From Deltaproteobacteria bacterium (GTDB taxonomy: Bacteria; Myxococcota; B64-G9), in NCBI GenBank assembly GCA_030591745.1, contig JAUVAM010000281.1, positions 1 to 5,857 on the forward strand: a DNA stretch of 5,857 bases, read 5' to 3'. Positions within the stretch are counted from its first letter, which is position 1, and each line of letters starts with the position of its first letter. This document shows positions 1 through 5,857 of the stretch, in pieces. Below the pieces are notes generated by a model. It was given only the letters and a program-made list of their open reading frames with translations, did not search any database and was not told the DNA's origin. Position numbers and translations under genes: made by a program.

Positions 1-255
1 GCCCCCTATCACGACTATCACTTGCTGCTCACCGATGCCTTCGGTGGCGTTTTGAGAGAGGTGGGTTCGGCCAGCAAGCCGCAGCGATTGGTCCTTGTGG
101 ACCCGGAAACCCTACAAGCCGGTCCGACCTGGCACAAAAGTTGGTGGTTCTGGACCATCGTGGGGACGGCCGTTGCAGCCGGCGCCGGGGTGACCACCTA
201 TGCCCTTTGGCCCCAGGCCCCTGATCACGTGGACTTTCAGATCAGCACACGCTGA
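1..255 (+). CDS. C-terminal fragment of a membrane-anchored protein of unknown function
   Basis: The frame is open from base 1 to a TGA at 253-255, giving 84 visible residues; the gene starts left of the window. The fragment begins APYHDYHLLLTDAFGG, continues through a polar stretch (LVLVDPETLQAG), and then shows a single hydrophobic helix at about visible residues 48-69, introduced by HKSWWFW and rich in Ala, Gly and Val, followed by a 15-residue tail ending QISTR. A C-terminal helix entered by Lys plus a Trp/Phe cluster is a common ending of TPR- or PEGA-type envelope proteins in myxobacteria, from family knowledge. The part that would identify the protein is missing, so I assign no function. 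His and Lys before the helix suggest that the N-terminal side is cytoplasmic, but this is weak. The next gene starts 17 bases downstream on the same strand, suggesting one transcript. A TTG at base 22 is not a credible start because the frame stays open upstream. Confidence 0.75.
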   Translation, partial: APYHDYHLLLTDAFGGVLREVGSASKPQRLVLVDPETLQAGPTWHKSWWFWTIVGTAVAAGAGVTTYALWPQAPDHVDFQISTR

Positions 256-260
256 GACAA

Positions 261-266
261 TCGAGG
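261..266 (+). promoter_or_regulatory. Ribosome-binding site of the lipoprotein gene
   Basis: The sequence TCGAGG lies between the upstream stop codon and the ATG at 273. GAGG at 263-266 can pair with the 16S anti-Shine-Dalgarno sequence and leaves six bases before the ATG, a normal spacing. It supports the ATG at 273 over the in-frame ATGs at 297 and 300, which would remove the positively charged start of the signal peptide. Confidence 0.5.
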
Positions 267-272
267 CCCTCC

Positions 273-3200
273 ATGCGACGAATATCATCTTTCACCATGA
301 TGCTGCTGATGGCCCTGGCCCTGTCGGGCTGCCCGGCGGTGGGTGACTTCGAGCTGCAAATCGCCTTCCCCGACGCCGAGTCCAGGGAATTCTGTGATCA
401 GGTCTCGCTCTATGTCTTTGCTGCACCATCAGGCGTAGAGGATCCCTGCCAAAGCTTCGCGGACTTCCTCGGTGACGAAAACAGCGTCAATCTGGATCTG
501 GTCGGCCGGGCCAACCTGCCAATCCCCCTGGAGTCCAATAGTCATCCCTTGATGAGCGATGTGCCGGTGGGTCGGATGGCCTTCGTGGCCCTGGGCGAAA
601 ACGGGCGAGAGCAGGCCTTCCTCCGGGCCTGTGAAGTGATCACCTTGGACGCCGAGCAAAGCGCCATCGTGGAACTCGACCTGGCCTGGTTTTGCGGCAG
701 TCAGCCGTTCGAACTTTGCTTCCACGATCCCACGATTTACCCGAATGGCTGGGACGATGACTGCGACGGACTAAGCGACGAAGCCCCCTGCCGCCAGTGC
801 CAAGTCGCCACCGATTGCGCCCAGGCCGTGACCTGGGGACTGCTCACCGAAGAACTTGAAAGCTGCAAGCACTGGACCTGTCCGGCCGGGGGCGGCGATT
901 GTGGTCAAGACACCGATCCCGATCTGGAGGGTCAGGCCTGCAATGACGGAGACGCCTGCACCTTGAACGACAGCTGCGAGTCAGGCAACTGCGTGGGGCT
1001 GGATTTGGGATGCCAAACGGGATGCCTGACCGACACCGACTGCCTGGACTGGGGTGCCGTGAATTATCCATGCGTGCTCAGCTGGCAATGCATCGCGCAC
1101 CGAGAAATCATGCGTTGTGAACCCACCGCCGTGCAGGCAAATGGCAGCGCCTGCGACATCTTCAGGGACGCATGCCACGAAACCGAAGGCCTTTGCCAAA
1201 ACGGAGAATGCCTGCAAGCACCCATCGACTGCGGCATTGAGGGCCTCACCTGTATCCTGGCCGGTTGCGATTACGAAACCGGCTGCACCTATTCCGCCAA
1301 TCCCGCATCCGACGAAGACCAGGACGGAGCCCAGGCGGCGAGCTGCCAATCAGACTGTGGCCTGCCCGAGCAACCCTGCTCTTCTTGCATCGACTGCGAT
1401 TTTTCCGACTGCGACGATAACGATCCCCTGGTGAACGCCGGCAGCCCGGAACGCTGTGGCAACAACTTAGACGAGGACTGCGACGAAAGCGCAGACGAGT
1501 GTTGCCGAGACTATGCCGGCCACAGCCAGCCGGCGACTTGTGACAACGAAATCCTGGTTTTCGAGAACTACTCCAACGACACCACCTTGAGCTTTTCTGT
1601 CGGAGATCTGAACGGTGATGGCCTCGATGACCTGCTGCTTTCCGACGCGGCGGGCTTTGAAGAGACTGGCCACATCGCGGTCGTGGACAACCTGTCGACG
1701 GGTAACGGATGCGCATCCTTCGGGAGCGAGCGAGATCTGGTAATTGCCGATCGACCGATGCATGCAAGCCTGATCGACGTGGATCGAGATGGCGTCTGGG
1801 AACTGGCCTACCTGGACCGCGACAACAATGATCTCCGACTGAAGATACGGCGTTTGGACGGCAGCCTCATGGGAGACCAGTACGTAGCCAATTCGGCCTC
1901 TATTCTAAACTTGCGGCTGGACCTGATCGAGATGGATGGTGATCCTGGACAGGAGCTCTCGGTCCTCTATTTTGACTTTACAAACAGCTCAACCCACTGG
2001 CGGGTCTTTGAGCCGCTGGCTGACGGCTCCATTCCAAGCCCCTCGGAATACTTTAACATCGTAGGCGCCGACTTGAGCCTGGTCGATGCAAGCTTTGGTG
2101 ATTTCGACGGAGACGGCCTTGACGATATGGCCTTGGTGCTTCATCGCTTCATGCCAACAGAAGTGACTTACCTGAAGGTTTTTCGCTGTGACCTGAATGG
2201 CGGTGTAGAGCCCATCTACTCAAAAACAAGCGGCGGCTTTCCCGTGGTCGGCCATCGCCTCGAGGCCATCGCTGCTTTGGATTACGACGAGGACGGAAGG
2301 GACGACCTGGCCATGCTCTGGATCGAGGAGGATCCAAATGAGACCCAAGTCGGTTCAGCCTTGCGTATATTGCAAGCCAGGCCATTTCAGGATCCAAGCG
2401 ACTCTGAACTTTTCAATCCTTCCTATCAGCTTCAATGGCCGTCCTTCCCGGTCACCAAAGACGGCCTCGAGATCAGGGTGCAGCTTGCCGCCGCCGACCT
2501 GGACGGTGACGGCCTGCGCGACCTCGTCATGCTGGACAAACCTGGCGCAAAAATGCGGCTCTATCGAAACCGCGGCCGAGTTGACAGCGACCACTTCGCT
2601 CCAGCGCAAGAACACAGCATCCCCTTGTTCGGAGACGAAGGGGTGCACAGCATGCTGCCGGGCCACTTCACCCACCAGGCTCGGGAAGATTTGCTGATAA
2701 TCAAGTCCATCGCCGACACACCCTACAACCAGCCCCCCGCCACGGGCAGTCTCTTCATCGCTCAGGGCTTCGCCGAGCCGCGCACGGACTATCTGGTGGA
2801 ACTGCCCTGGCTCGGCCCCCAGCTCGACATGAGCCTTAGGCCCTCGCTGAAATTGGCGGACTTGGACAAAAGTGGCGTCCAGGACCTGATCGTATTCTCC
2901 CTGGAGGAGCTCAGCACAGACCCCGCGGCCCAGGTCTGGGTGGCAGAGCATGGCACGGACCCGGACCGCATCTGGTCGGGGGCATTCTCCGCCACGCCTT
3001 CCTTGCCCTCCTTCGCCATGCCAATATTTTCGCATGTTGCGGATCTGGACGGGGACCTCCTTATCGATTTGCTTTACCTGCCCGAGCATGACTCTCCGAA
3101 ATATTTCCTCAACAGCGACAATCCCTTGGCTCCGCTATCTCCGGCCGAATCCATGCCCCCGATTGGAGACATCATCTCGGTCTTGAAAACCTTCGTCGGA

Positions 3201-3923
3201 AATCTTGCTGGGGATCGCCCACCGGACTTGCTTGCTGTCACGGAGACCAGCCTGGAGCTCCGTCTTGGATTCTCCGCCATGCCCGGCAGCTTCTTCCTCT
3301 CCCCGCCGTACTCCAAACATCTGGGCTTCGGCTCCGAGGCCGTATGCGTGTTTACAGATTCCCGTTTCGCCTGGCCGCAGATCGCCATCTTCAATCCTGA
3401 GTCTAAGACCCTCGAGATCCATCCTCTCGATCTCCTCAATTTCTCGGACACAACCCCCACGGCAAGCCTCAACCTGAACATTGACACCGAGACGCAAACA
3501 GCCAAACACATCGCGGTGCTTGATCGAAACGGCGACCAATTGCCCGATATCATGCTCAGCGTGGAATCCAACGACGATCACGAATCAATCGTTTACACCT
3601 GGCTTGGCCAGGGTGGGACCTGGGCGACGGAAGCGGAGCAGGTGGTGTCCTTGGCGCAAGGCGGGGGGCCACTCTTGGACATGACGAGTCATGACTATCC
3701 CTGGACTCGAAACGACGATCTGGTGGTCGTCACCAAAGAGCGGATCACTCTCTTGCGGGCCGACACGATCGTGTTTGACACAAACAGCCTCTACGGTAAT
3801 CTGGATTTGCTGACCGCCGAAGTCGGGGATTTGGACCACGACGGGCGCTGGGATGTGGTGGGCATCACCTCGAGCGGACAAATTCGAATTTTCATGGGAC
3901 AGCAAAGCGGCGATTGTCCTTAA
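273..3923 (+). CDS. Large cysteine-rich lipoprotein with MopE-type motifs and an FG-GAP/VCBS repeat array
   Basis: This is a complete gene for 1216 residues with no visible frameshift. The product starts MRRISSF, followed by a hydrophobic core and the lipobox LSGC, with Cys20 as the predicted lipidated residue. Export and lipid anchoring are therefore likely; residue +2 is Pro, so the classic Asp inner-membrane retention signal is absent. Residues 21-140 form an unrecognised, probably beta-rich domain. Residues 141-423 hold 38 cysteines: a MopE-type box (DDDCDGLSDE at 161-170), two tandem 11-cysteine modules (173-247 and 247-320) and a fuller MopE-type motif at 346-411 (DCDDNDP, then CGNNLDEDCD). 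From 444 to about 1197 there are fourteen FG-GAP/VCBS-like units, several with clear Ca-binding loops such as GDLNGDGLDD and ADLDGDGLRD. These families are typical of secreted or surface proteins that bind Ca2+, often in adhesion. No catalytic motif is visible, so enzymatic activity is not claimed. An adhesin, matrix or ligand-binding role is inference. It follows the upstream membrane-protein gene by 17 bases, probably in one operon. Confidence 0.93.
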   Translation: MRRISSFTMMLLMALALSGCPAVGDFELQIAFPDAESREFCDQVSLYVFAAPSGVEDPCQSFADFLGDENSVNLDLVGRANLPIPLESNSHPLMSDVPVGRMAFVALGENGREQAFLRACEVITLDAEQSAIVELDLAWFCGSQPFELCFHDPTIYPNGWDDDCDGLSDEAPCRQCQVATDCAQAVTWGLLTEELESCKHWTCPAGGGDCGQDTDPDLEGQACNDGDACTLNDSCESGNCVGLDLGCQTGCLTDTDCLDWGAVNYPCVLSWQCIAHREIMRCEPTAVQANGSACDIFRDACHETEGLCQNGECLQAPIDCGIEGLTCILAGCDYETGCTYSANPASDEDQDGAQAASCQSDCGLPEQPCSSCIDCDFSDCDDNDPLVNAGSPERCGNNLDEDCDESADECCRDYAGHSQPATCDNEILVFENYSNDTTLSFSVGDLNGDGLDDLLLSDAAGFEETGHIAVVDNLSTGNGCASFGSERDLVIADRPMHASLIDVDRDGVWELAYLDRDNNDLRLKIRRLDGSLMGDQYVANSASILNLRLDLIEMDGDPGQELSVLYFDFTNSSTHWRVFEPLADGSIPSPSEYFNIVGADLSLVDASFGDFDGDGLDDMALVLHRFMPTEVTYLKVFRCDLNGGVEPIYSKTSGGFPVVGHRLEAIAALDYDEDGRDDLAMLWIEEDPNETQVGSALRILQARPFQDPSDSELFNPSYQLQWPSFPVTKDGLEIRVQLAAADLDGDGLRDLVMLDKPGAKMRLYRNRGRVDSDHFAPAQEHSIPLFGDEGVHSMLPGHFTHQAREDLLIIKSIADTPYNQPPATGSLFIAQGFAEPRTDYLVELPWLGPQLDMSLRPSLKLADLDKSGVQDLIVFSLEELSTDPAAQVWVAEHGTDPDRIWSGAFSATPSLPSFAMPIFSHVADLDGDLLIDLLYLPEHDSPKYFLNSDNPLAPLSPAESMPPIGDIISVLKTFVGNLAGDRPPDLLAVTETSLELRLGFSAMPGSFFLSPPYSKHLGFGSEAVCVFTDSRFAWPQIAIFNPESKTLEIHPLDLLNFSDTTPTASLNLNIDTETQTAKHIAVLDRNGDQLPDIMLSVESNDDHESIVYTWLGQGGTWATEAEQVVSLAQGGGPLLDMTSHDYPWTRNDDLVVVTKERITLLRADTIVFDTNSLYGNLDLLTAEVGDLDHDGRWDVVGITSSGQIRIFMGQQSGDCP
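717..791 (+). other. First MopE-type metal-binding box (protein residues 149-173)
   Basis: Residues 149-173 run from Cys149 through NGWDDDCDGLSDE to Cys173. This matches the closing half of the putative metal-binding MopE motif (Cys, Asn-Gly, Asp-Asp-Asp-Cys-Asp-Gly, then Asp-Glu). The opening half, DxDxDG plus DCDDxDP, is absent, so this is a half motif. It sits at the junction of the N-terminal domain and the cysteine-rich modules. The family is named after a copper-binding surface protein of Methylococcus, but the acidic loops may equally bind Ca2+. Confidence 0.65.
789..1232 (+). repeat. Tandem pair of 11-cysteine modules in the lipoprotein
   Basis: Protein residues 173-247 and 247-320 each contain 11 cysteines in the same order, sharing Cys247. 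Spacings are 3, 6, 16, 5, 7, 13, 6, 6, 5, 7 in the first and 4, 6, 10, 6, 9, 12, 7, 7, 5, 7 in the second. Other conserved points are TDC/TDTDC after the second cysteine, a Trp beside the fifth (HWTC and SWQC), Gly-x-Ala-Cys (GQAC and GSAC), and a Gly-x-Cys near the end (SGNC and NGEC). Sequence identity outside these points is low, so this is an old protein-level duplication, not a recent DNA repeat. Disulfide-bonded modules are the likely structure. The part around CNDGDACT resembles Cys-rich repeats seen in other myxobacterial secreted proteins. Confidence 0.6.
1308..1505 (+). other. Second, near-complete MopE-type motif (protein residues 346-411)
   Basis: The segment has the expected order: an acidic loop DEDQDG (347-352), a cysteine-rich insert, DCDDNDPLVNAGSPERC (379-395), and the closing NNLDEDCDESADE (397-409) followed by a Cys-Cys pair. 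The final box has Glu-Ser where the family usually has Gly, so it is slightly degenerate. The insert between the two halves carries extra cysteines (358, 362, 369, 372, 375) not needed by the basic motif. The motif closes the cysteine-rich zone and leads directly into the FG-GAP array. Confidence 0.7.
1602..3863 (+). repeat. Array of fourteen FG-GAP/VCBS-like units in the lipoprotein
   Basis: Aligning the loop pattern (G/A)DxDxDGxxDLxx places unit starts at protein residues 444, 501, 552, 609, 669, 741, 797, 862, 923, 976, 1027, 1083, 1140 and 1185. Gaps are 45-72 residues and average 57. Units at 444, 501, 609, 669, 741 and 1185 keep full acidic loops. Those at 552, 862, 923 and 1083 are partly changed. 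Those at 797, 976, 1027 and 1140 keep mainly the hydrophobic frame and the final acidic or amide residue before the strand, so the 1027 and 1140 assignments are the weakest. Such units form beta-propeller blades in integrin-like domains, with Ca2+ held in the acidic loop. Confidence 0.75.
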
Positions 3924-3936
3924 GCTGCATTCTAGC

Positions 3937-3959
3937 ACCGTGTCGCTTTGCGACCCGGT
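3937..3959 (+). terminator. Hairpin downstream of the lipoprotein gene, possible terminator
   Basis: ACCG at 3937-3940 pairs with CGGT at 3956-3959, and GTCGC at 3942-3946 pairs with GCGAC at 3950-3954, with one T/C mismatch between the two blocks and a TTT loop. That gives nine base pairs, mostly G-C, starting 13 bases after the TAA of the lipoprotein gene. The position fits a terminator, but only a weak T-rich stretch (TGTTTCT) follows on the plus strand and no T tract follows on the minus strand. It may therefore be an mRNA 3'-end stabilising hairpin, or need Rho. Confidence 0.4.
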
Positions 3960-3962
3960 ATC

Positions 3963-4036
3963 AGTGTTTCTACTCTGGTGCTGGCGGTTTGGGTACTTGA
4001 GTCAATTGAGAAAAGCTTACCTGGTTTAGAAACACT
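3963..4036. repeat. Perfect 10-bp inverted repeat with a 54-bp spacer between the convergent genes
   Basis: AGTGTTTCTA at 3963-3972 is the exact reverse complement of TAGAAACACT at 4027-4036. The right arm overlaps two bases of the kinase stop codon. The spacer holds AAGCTT and the overlapping palindromes TTGAGTCAA and TCAATTGA near 3997-4009, but no gene. The arms are A/T-rich and could pair in either transcript. No T tract follows, so a plain intrinsic terminator is not indicated, and a binding site or chance remain open. Confidence 0.5.
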
Positions 4037-5857
4037 AAAAGCGCACGGTCCGCTTGGTCAGCTCGTCCTTGCGGATCTTAACCTTGATCTGCTTGTCGAT
4101 GCCCGCCTCTTTGTTGACCAAACGCAGGCTGTGCTCTCCCGCGGGCAGTTCCACCTTGAACAAGGGCGTGGGGCCCAGCTTCTTGCCGCGGAAAAATACT
4201 TGGGTCCAGGGATCCGAATCCAGGCGCAAAAACCCCTTGCCCGCGGGCTTGGGTGGATCGACCTTGGGTGCTTCCACCTTGATGGCCTTGAGCTTCAAAT
4301 CCAGACGCGAAAGTTTGCCGGCTTGTACCCGAACCTGTCCCTCGGCCGCCTGGAATCCTTCCTTTTCAGCACGGACCCTGTAGGGGCCGGGGACGAGCTT
4401 CAATCCTCGCCGCCACCGTTTTCGCGGGATGACTTTGCCGTTGATCAACACCCGGGCGTCGGCAGGGCCCAGGCTCAACTTCAAACGGCCGAATTTTTTT
4501 GCAGGCTGCTTCTTTTCTTGTTTGTCTGCTGTGCCAGCGTCGATCCCGCCATCTTTTGCTCCAGCGTCTCCGACTTCACTCGCGTCCCGCCCCGCGTCCA
4601 CCACCACCCGTGCGACCTCGCTCTCGACATCAACGCGGGCCACGTCGGGGGTCTCCTCGGGGGGTGTCCCGAGCAACTTATCCAGACCCCCTCCTGCAAA
4701 GAGCCAAGCCGCGATGCCCCCAAAAAGAAGCACCAAAAGGACCGCCACCAACCAGGGCCACGGGCCGCGACGAGGTCGGGTTTGCACCTGGGAGACATGC
4801 AAATCACTGGGCGTGGTCGGCAAAGGCCGAGTGCCGTCGAAGGTCACCGACTCGTCCGTCTGTGGTTTGAGACTCTGTGCGGCGGCGTCACTCACCGAAC
4901 CCCGCCGAGCCGCGTCCACCGCCTTTTTCTGCCGCTTCATGGTGTCGTCAAAAAGCCGCCGCATGGTCTCGGCCACCACCGTGGGCGCGGTCTGCAAACC
5001 GGCTTCGTTGGCGGCCTCCAGCAGGGCCTTTTGGAATTCCTGCGCGCTTTGAAAGCGCTCTTCCATGTCGCGGTTCAGCGCCTTGGCCACCACGGCATCC
5101 AGAGCCTTGGGCACGCCCTCTCGCAAAGAACTGGGCGCCGGCACCTCGCCGTAAACAATGGCCTGTGCGATGGCCAGATCGTTCTCCCGCTTGAACAAAC
5201 GCTTGTGGGTCAAGCTCTCCCAGAGCACCACCCCCATGGCGAAAAGATCGCTGCGGGCATCCAGGGGCTTTCCCTGCACTTGCTCGGGTGACATGTAAGC
5301 GTATTTGCCCTTGATGACACCTGTTCGGGTCTTTTCGAGTTTTTCTTCCGCCTGGGCGATACCAAAGTCGACCACCTTGAGGGTGCCCGAATACAAAACA
5401 AAAAGGTTCTGAGGACTCAGATCGCGATGCACCAACTTGAGGGGCTTTCCCTCGTTGTCGGTTAATTGGTGAGCATAGCCGAGCCCTTCGCAGGCCTGGA
5501 TAGCCATGGCCGTGCAAACCGCCGACGGCAAGTGCTTTCCCTGCTTGGCCGCGGCGCGCAACACGGTAGACAGACTCTGGCCCTCCAGGTACTCCATGGC
5601 GATGTAATATTCTTCGCCCTCCTGACCCAATTCGTGGATCTGCACCACATTGGGGTGGTTGAGCCGGGCCGCGATGCGGGCCTCGTCAAAAAACATAAGC
5701 ATGAAGCGCTCTTCGCGCGCCAGGTGGGGCAAGACCTTCTTGATGACCACCAGCTTCTCAAAACCCATGATGCCGGTTTGCCGGGCCAGAAAAATCTCGG
5801 CCATCCCGCCCGTGGCCAGGCGTGCAAGAATTTCATATTTTCCGAAGCGCTTGCCCA
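4035..5857 (-). CDS. Transmembrane PknB-type Ser/Thr protein kinase with two C-terminal PEGA-like domains (5' end outside window)
   Basis: The frame is open from the right edge to a TAG at 4035-4037, giving 606 visible residues beginning GKRFGKYEILARLATGG; only a few N-terminal residues should be missing. Numbering from that Gly, the kinase domain covers about 7-280. It shows the glycine loop LATGGMAEIF (13-22), Lys39 for ATP, Glu58 of helix C, the catalytic loop HRDLSPQN (143-150, Asp145, Asn150), DFG (163-165), an activation loop with Thr176 and Thr178, SPE (189-191), Asp203 and Arg267. All residues needed for phosphotransfer are present. Ala replaces the first and third glycines of the loop, and Ser replaces the usual Lys after HRDL; both are common in myxobacterial kinases. 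A basic stretch (RPRRG) precedes one membrane helix at about 366-387, so the kinase is cytoplasmic. An Asp/Ala/Gly-rich linker (390-450) and two PEGA-like domains (455-522, 539-606) lie outside. The gene converges on the lipoprotein gene; its promoter is outside the window. Substrates are unknown. Confidence 0.95.
   Translation of the reverse strand, partial: GKRFGKYEILARLATGGMAEIFLARQTGIMGFEKLVVIKKVLPHLAREERFMLMFFDEARIAARLNHPNVVQIHELGQEGEEYYIAMEYLEGQSLSTVLRAAAKQGKHLPSAVCTAMAIQACEGLGYAHQLTDNEGKPLKLVHRDLSPQNLFVLYSGTLKVVDFGIAQAEEKLEKTRTGVIKGKYAYMSPEQVQGKPLDARSDLFAMGVVLWESLTHKRLFKRENDLAIAQAIVYGEVPAPSSLREGVPKALDAVVAKALNRDMEERFQSAQEFQKALLEAANEAGLQTAPTVVAETMRRLFDDTMKRQKKAVDAARRGSVSDAAAQSLKPQTDESVTFDGTRPLPTTPSDLHVSQVQTRPRRGPWPWLVAVLLVLLFGGIAAWLFAGGGLDKLLGTPPEETPDVARVDVESEVARVVVDAGRDASEVGDAGAKDGGIDAGTADKQEKKQPAKKFGRLKLSLGPADARVLINGKVIPRKRWRRGLKLVPGPYRVRAEKEGFQAAEGQVRVQAGKLSRLDLKLKAIKVEAPKVDPPKPAGKGFLRLDSDPWTQVFFRGKKLGPTPLFKVELPAGEHSLRLVNKEAGIDKQIKVKIRKDELTKRTVRF
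4038..4241 (-). other. Second PEGA-like domain of the kinase
   Basis: Visible residues 539-606 start GKGFLRLDSDPWTQVFFRGK, then LGPTPLFKVELPAGEHSLRL, and end KRTVRF at the stop codon. The pattern 'DSDPW..V...GK.LG.TP...V.LPAGEH.L.L' is the standard PEGA layout, with PAGE in the position that names the family. A Pro/Lys linker (about 523-538) separates it from the first PEGA-like domain, so the protein ends in a two-domain external module. Confidence 0.8.
4290..4493 (-). other. First PEGA-like domain of the kinase
   Basis: Visible residues 455-522 begin FGRLKLSLGPADARVLINGK and continue with a basic loop (PRKRWRRG), then LVPGPYRVRAEKEGF and a closing strand before Lys-Ala-Ile. The order of strand, ING turn, PGPYRV and EKEGF matches the PEGA fold found as an extracytoplasmic appendage of bacterial kinases and envelope proteins. 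The literal P-E-G-A string is not present. It probably senses or binds envelope components, such as cell wall or surface polymers, but the ligand is unknown. Confidence 0.7.

Noticed and set aside
22..24. TTG at 22 as the start of a 77-residue small protein
   Set aside because: The frame is open to the left edge with plausible protein sequence, so this is the tail of a longer gene.
2355..3089. A 244-codon minus-strand frame opposite the lipoprotein gene
   Set aside because: It lies fully inside the FG-GAP array on the other strand and shows no signal, domain or ribosome-binding site; it is a shadow of the real frame.
3663..3668. Run of six G residues in the lipoprotein gene as a phase-variation tract
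   Set aside because: Six G encoding part of a Gly-Gly-Gly stretch is ordinary in a GC-rich gene and too short to argue for switching.
3963..4036. A miniature transposable element with 10-bp terminal inverted repeats
   Set aside because: At 74 bp it is very small, there is no target-site duplication at its ends, and no second copy is present in the window.
3948..5291. A 447-codon plus-strand open frame opposite the kinase gene
   Set aside because: It is antisense to a kinase gene with full conserved motifs, its translation has no recognisable domain, and long antisense frames are expected in GC-rich genes.
5802..5804. ATG at 5804 (minus strand) as the kinase start
   Set aside because: This Met is inside the glycine-rich loop (GGMAEIF). 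The frame stays open upstream and encodes the expected first strand (FGKYEILARLAT), so the true start lies beyond the right edge.

Overview
The window carries three genes of a GC-rich Gram-negative bacterium. They are the 3' end of a gene for a membrane-anchored protein (plus strand), a complete 1216-residue cysteine-rich lipoprotein gene (plus strand), and a transmembrane Ser/Thr protein kinase gene on the minus strand whose 5' end lies beyond the right edge. The best guess for the source is Myxococcota or another lineage of the former Deltaproteobacteria. The grounds are a kinase with the LATGGMAE glycine loop, the HRDLSPQN catalytic loop and C-terminal PEGA-like domains, a large lipoprotein combining MopE-type DDDCDG motifs with FG-GAP repeats, and a C-terminal WWFW membrane anchor. 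This placement rests on recognised family style, not on a search.

Layout: bases 1-255 hold the last 84 codons of the upstream gene, ending in a single membrane helix and a short tail. After 17 bases containing a GAGG ribosome-binding site, the lipoprotein gene runs from 273 to 3923. Its product has a lipoprotein signal peptide, a roughly 120-residue N-terminal domain, a disulfide-rich zone of 38 cysteines (two tandem 11-cysteine modules bracketed by MopE-type boxes), and then fourteen FG-GAP/VCBS-like units with a mean period of 57 residues. The 111-base gap to the convergent kinase gene holds a hairpin next to the lipoprotein stop and a perfect 10-bp inverted repeat ending in the kinase stop codon. 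The kinase gene fills 4035-5857. Its product has a cytoplasmic catalytic domain with all core residues present, a juxtamembrane linker, one membrane helix, an Asp/Ala/Gly-rich linker and two PEGA-like domains outside the membrane.

The first two genes are probably co-transcribed, judging by the short gap and same strand. All three products belong to the cell envelope, so a link between the exported lipoprotein and the kinase's external PEGA domains is conceivable, but only proximity supports it and the genes are convergent. I see no mobile element, CRISPR array, RNA gene or defence system. The most unusual object is the lipoprotein: its 14-unit repeat array could fold as two seven-bladed propellers, and its doubled 11-cysteine module is one I do not recognise as a named family.
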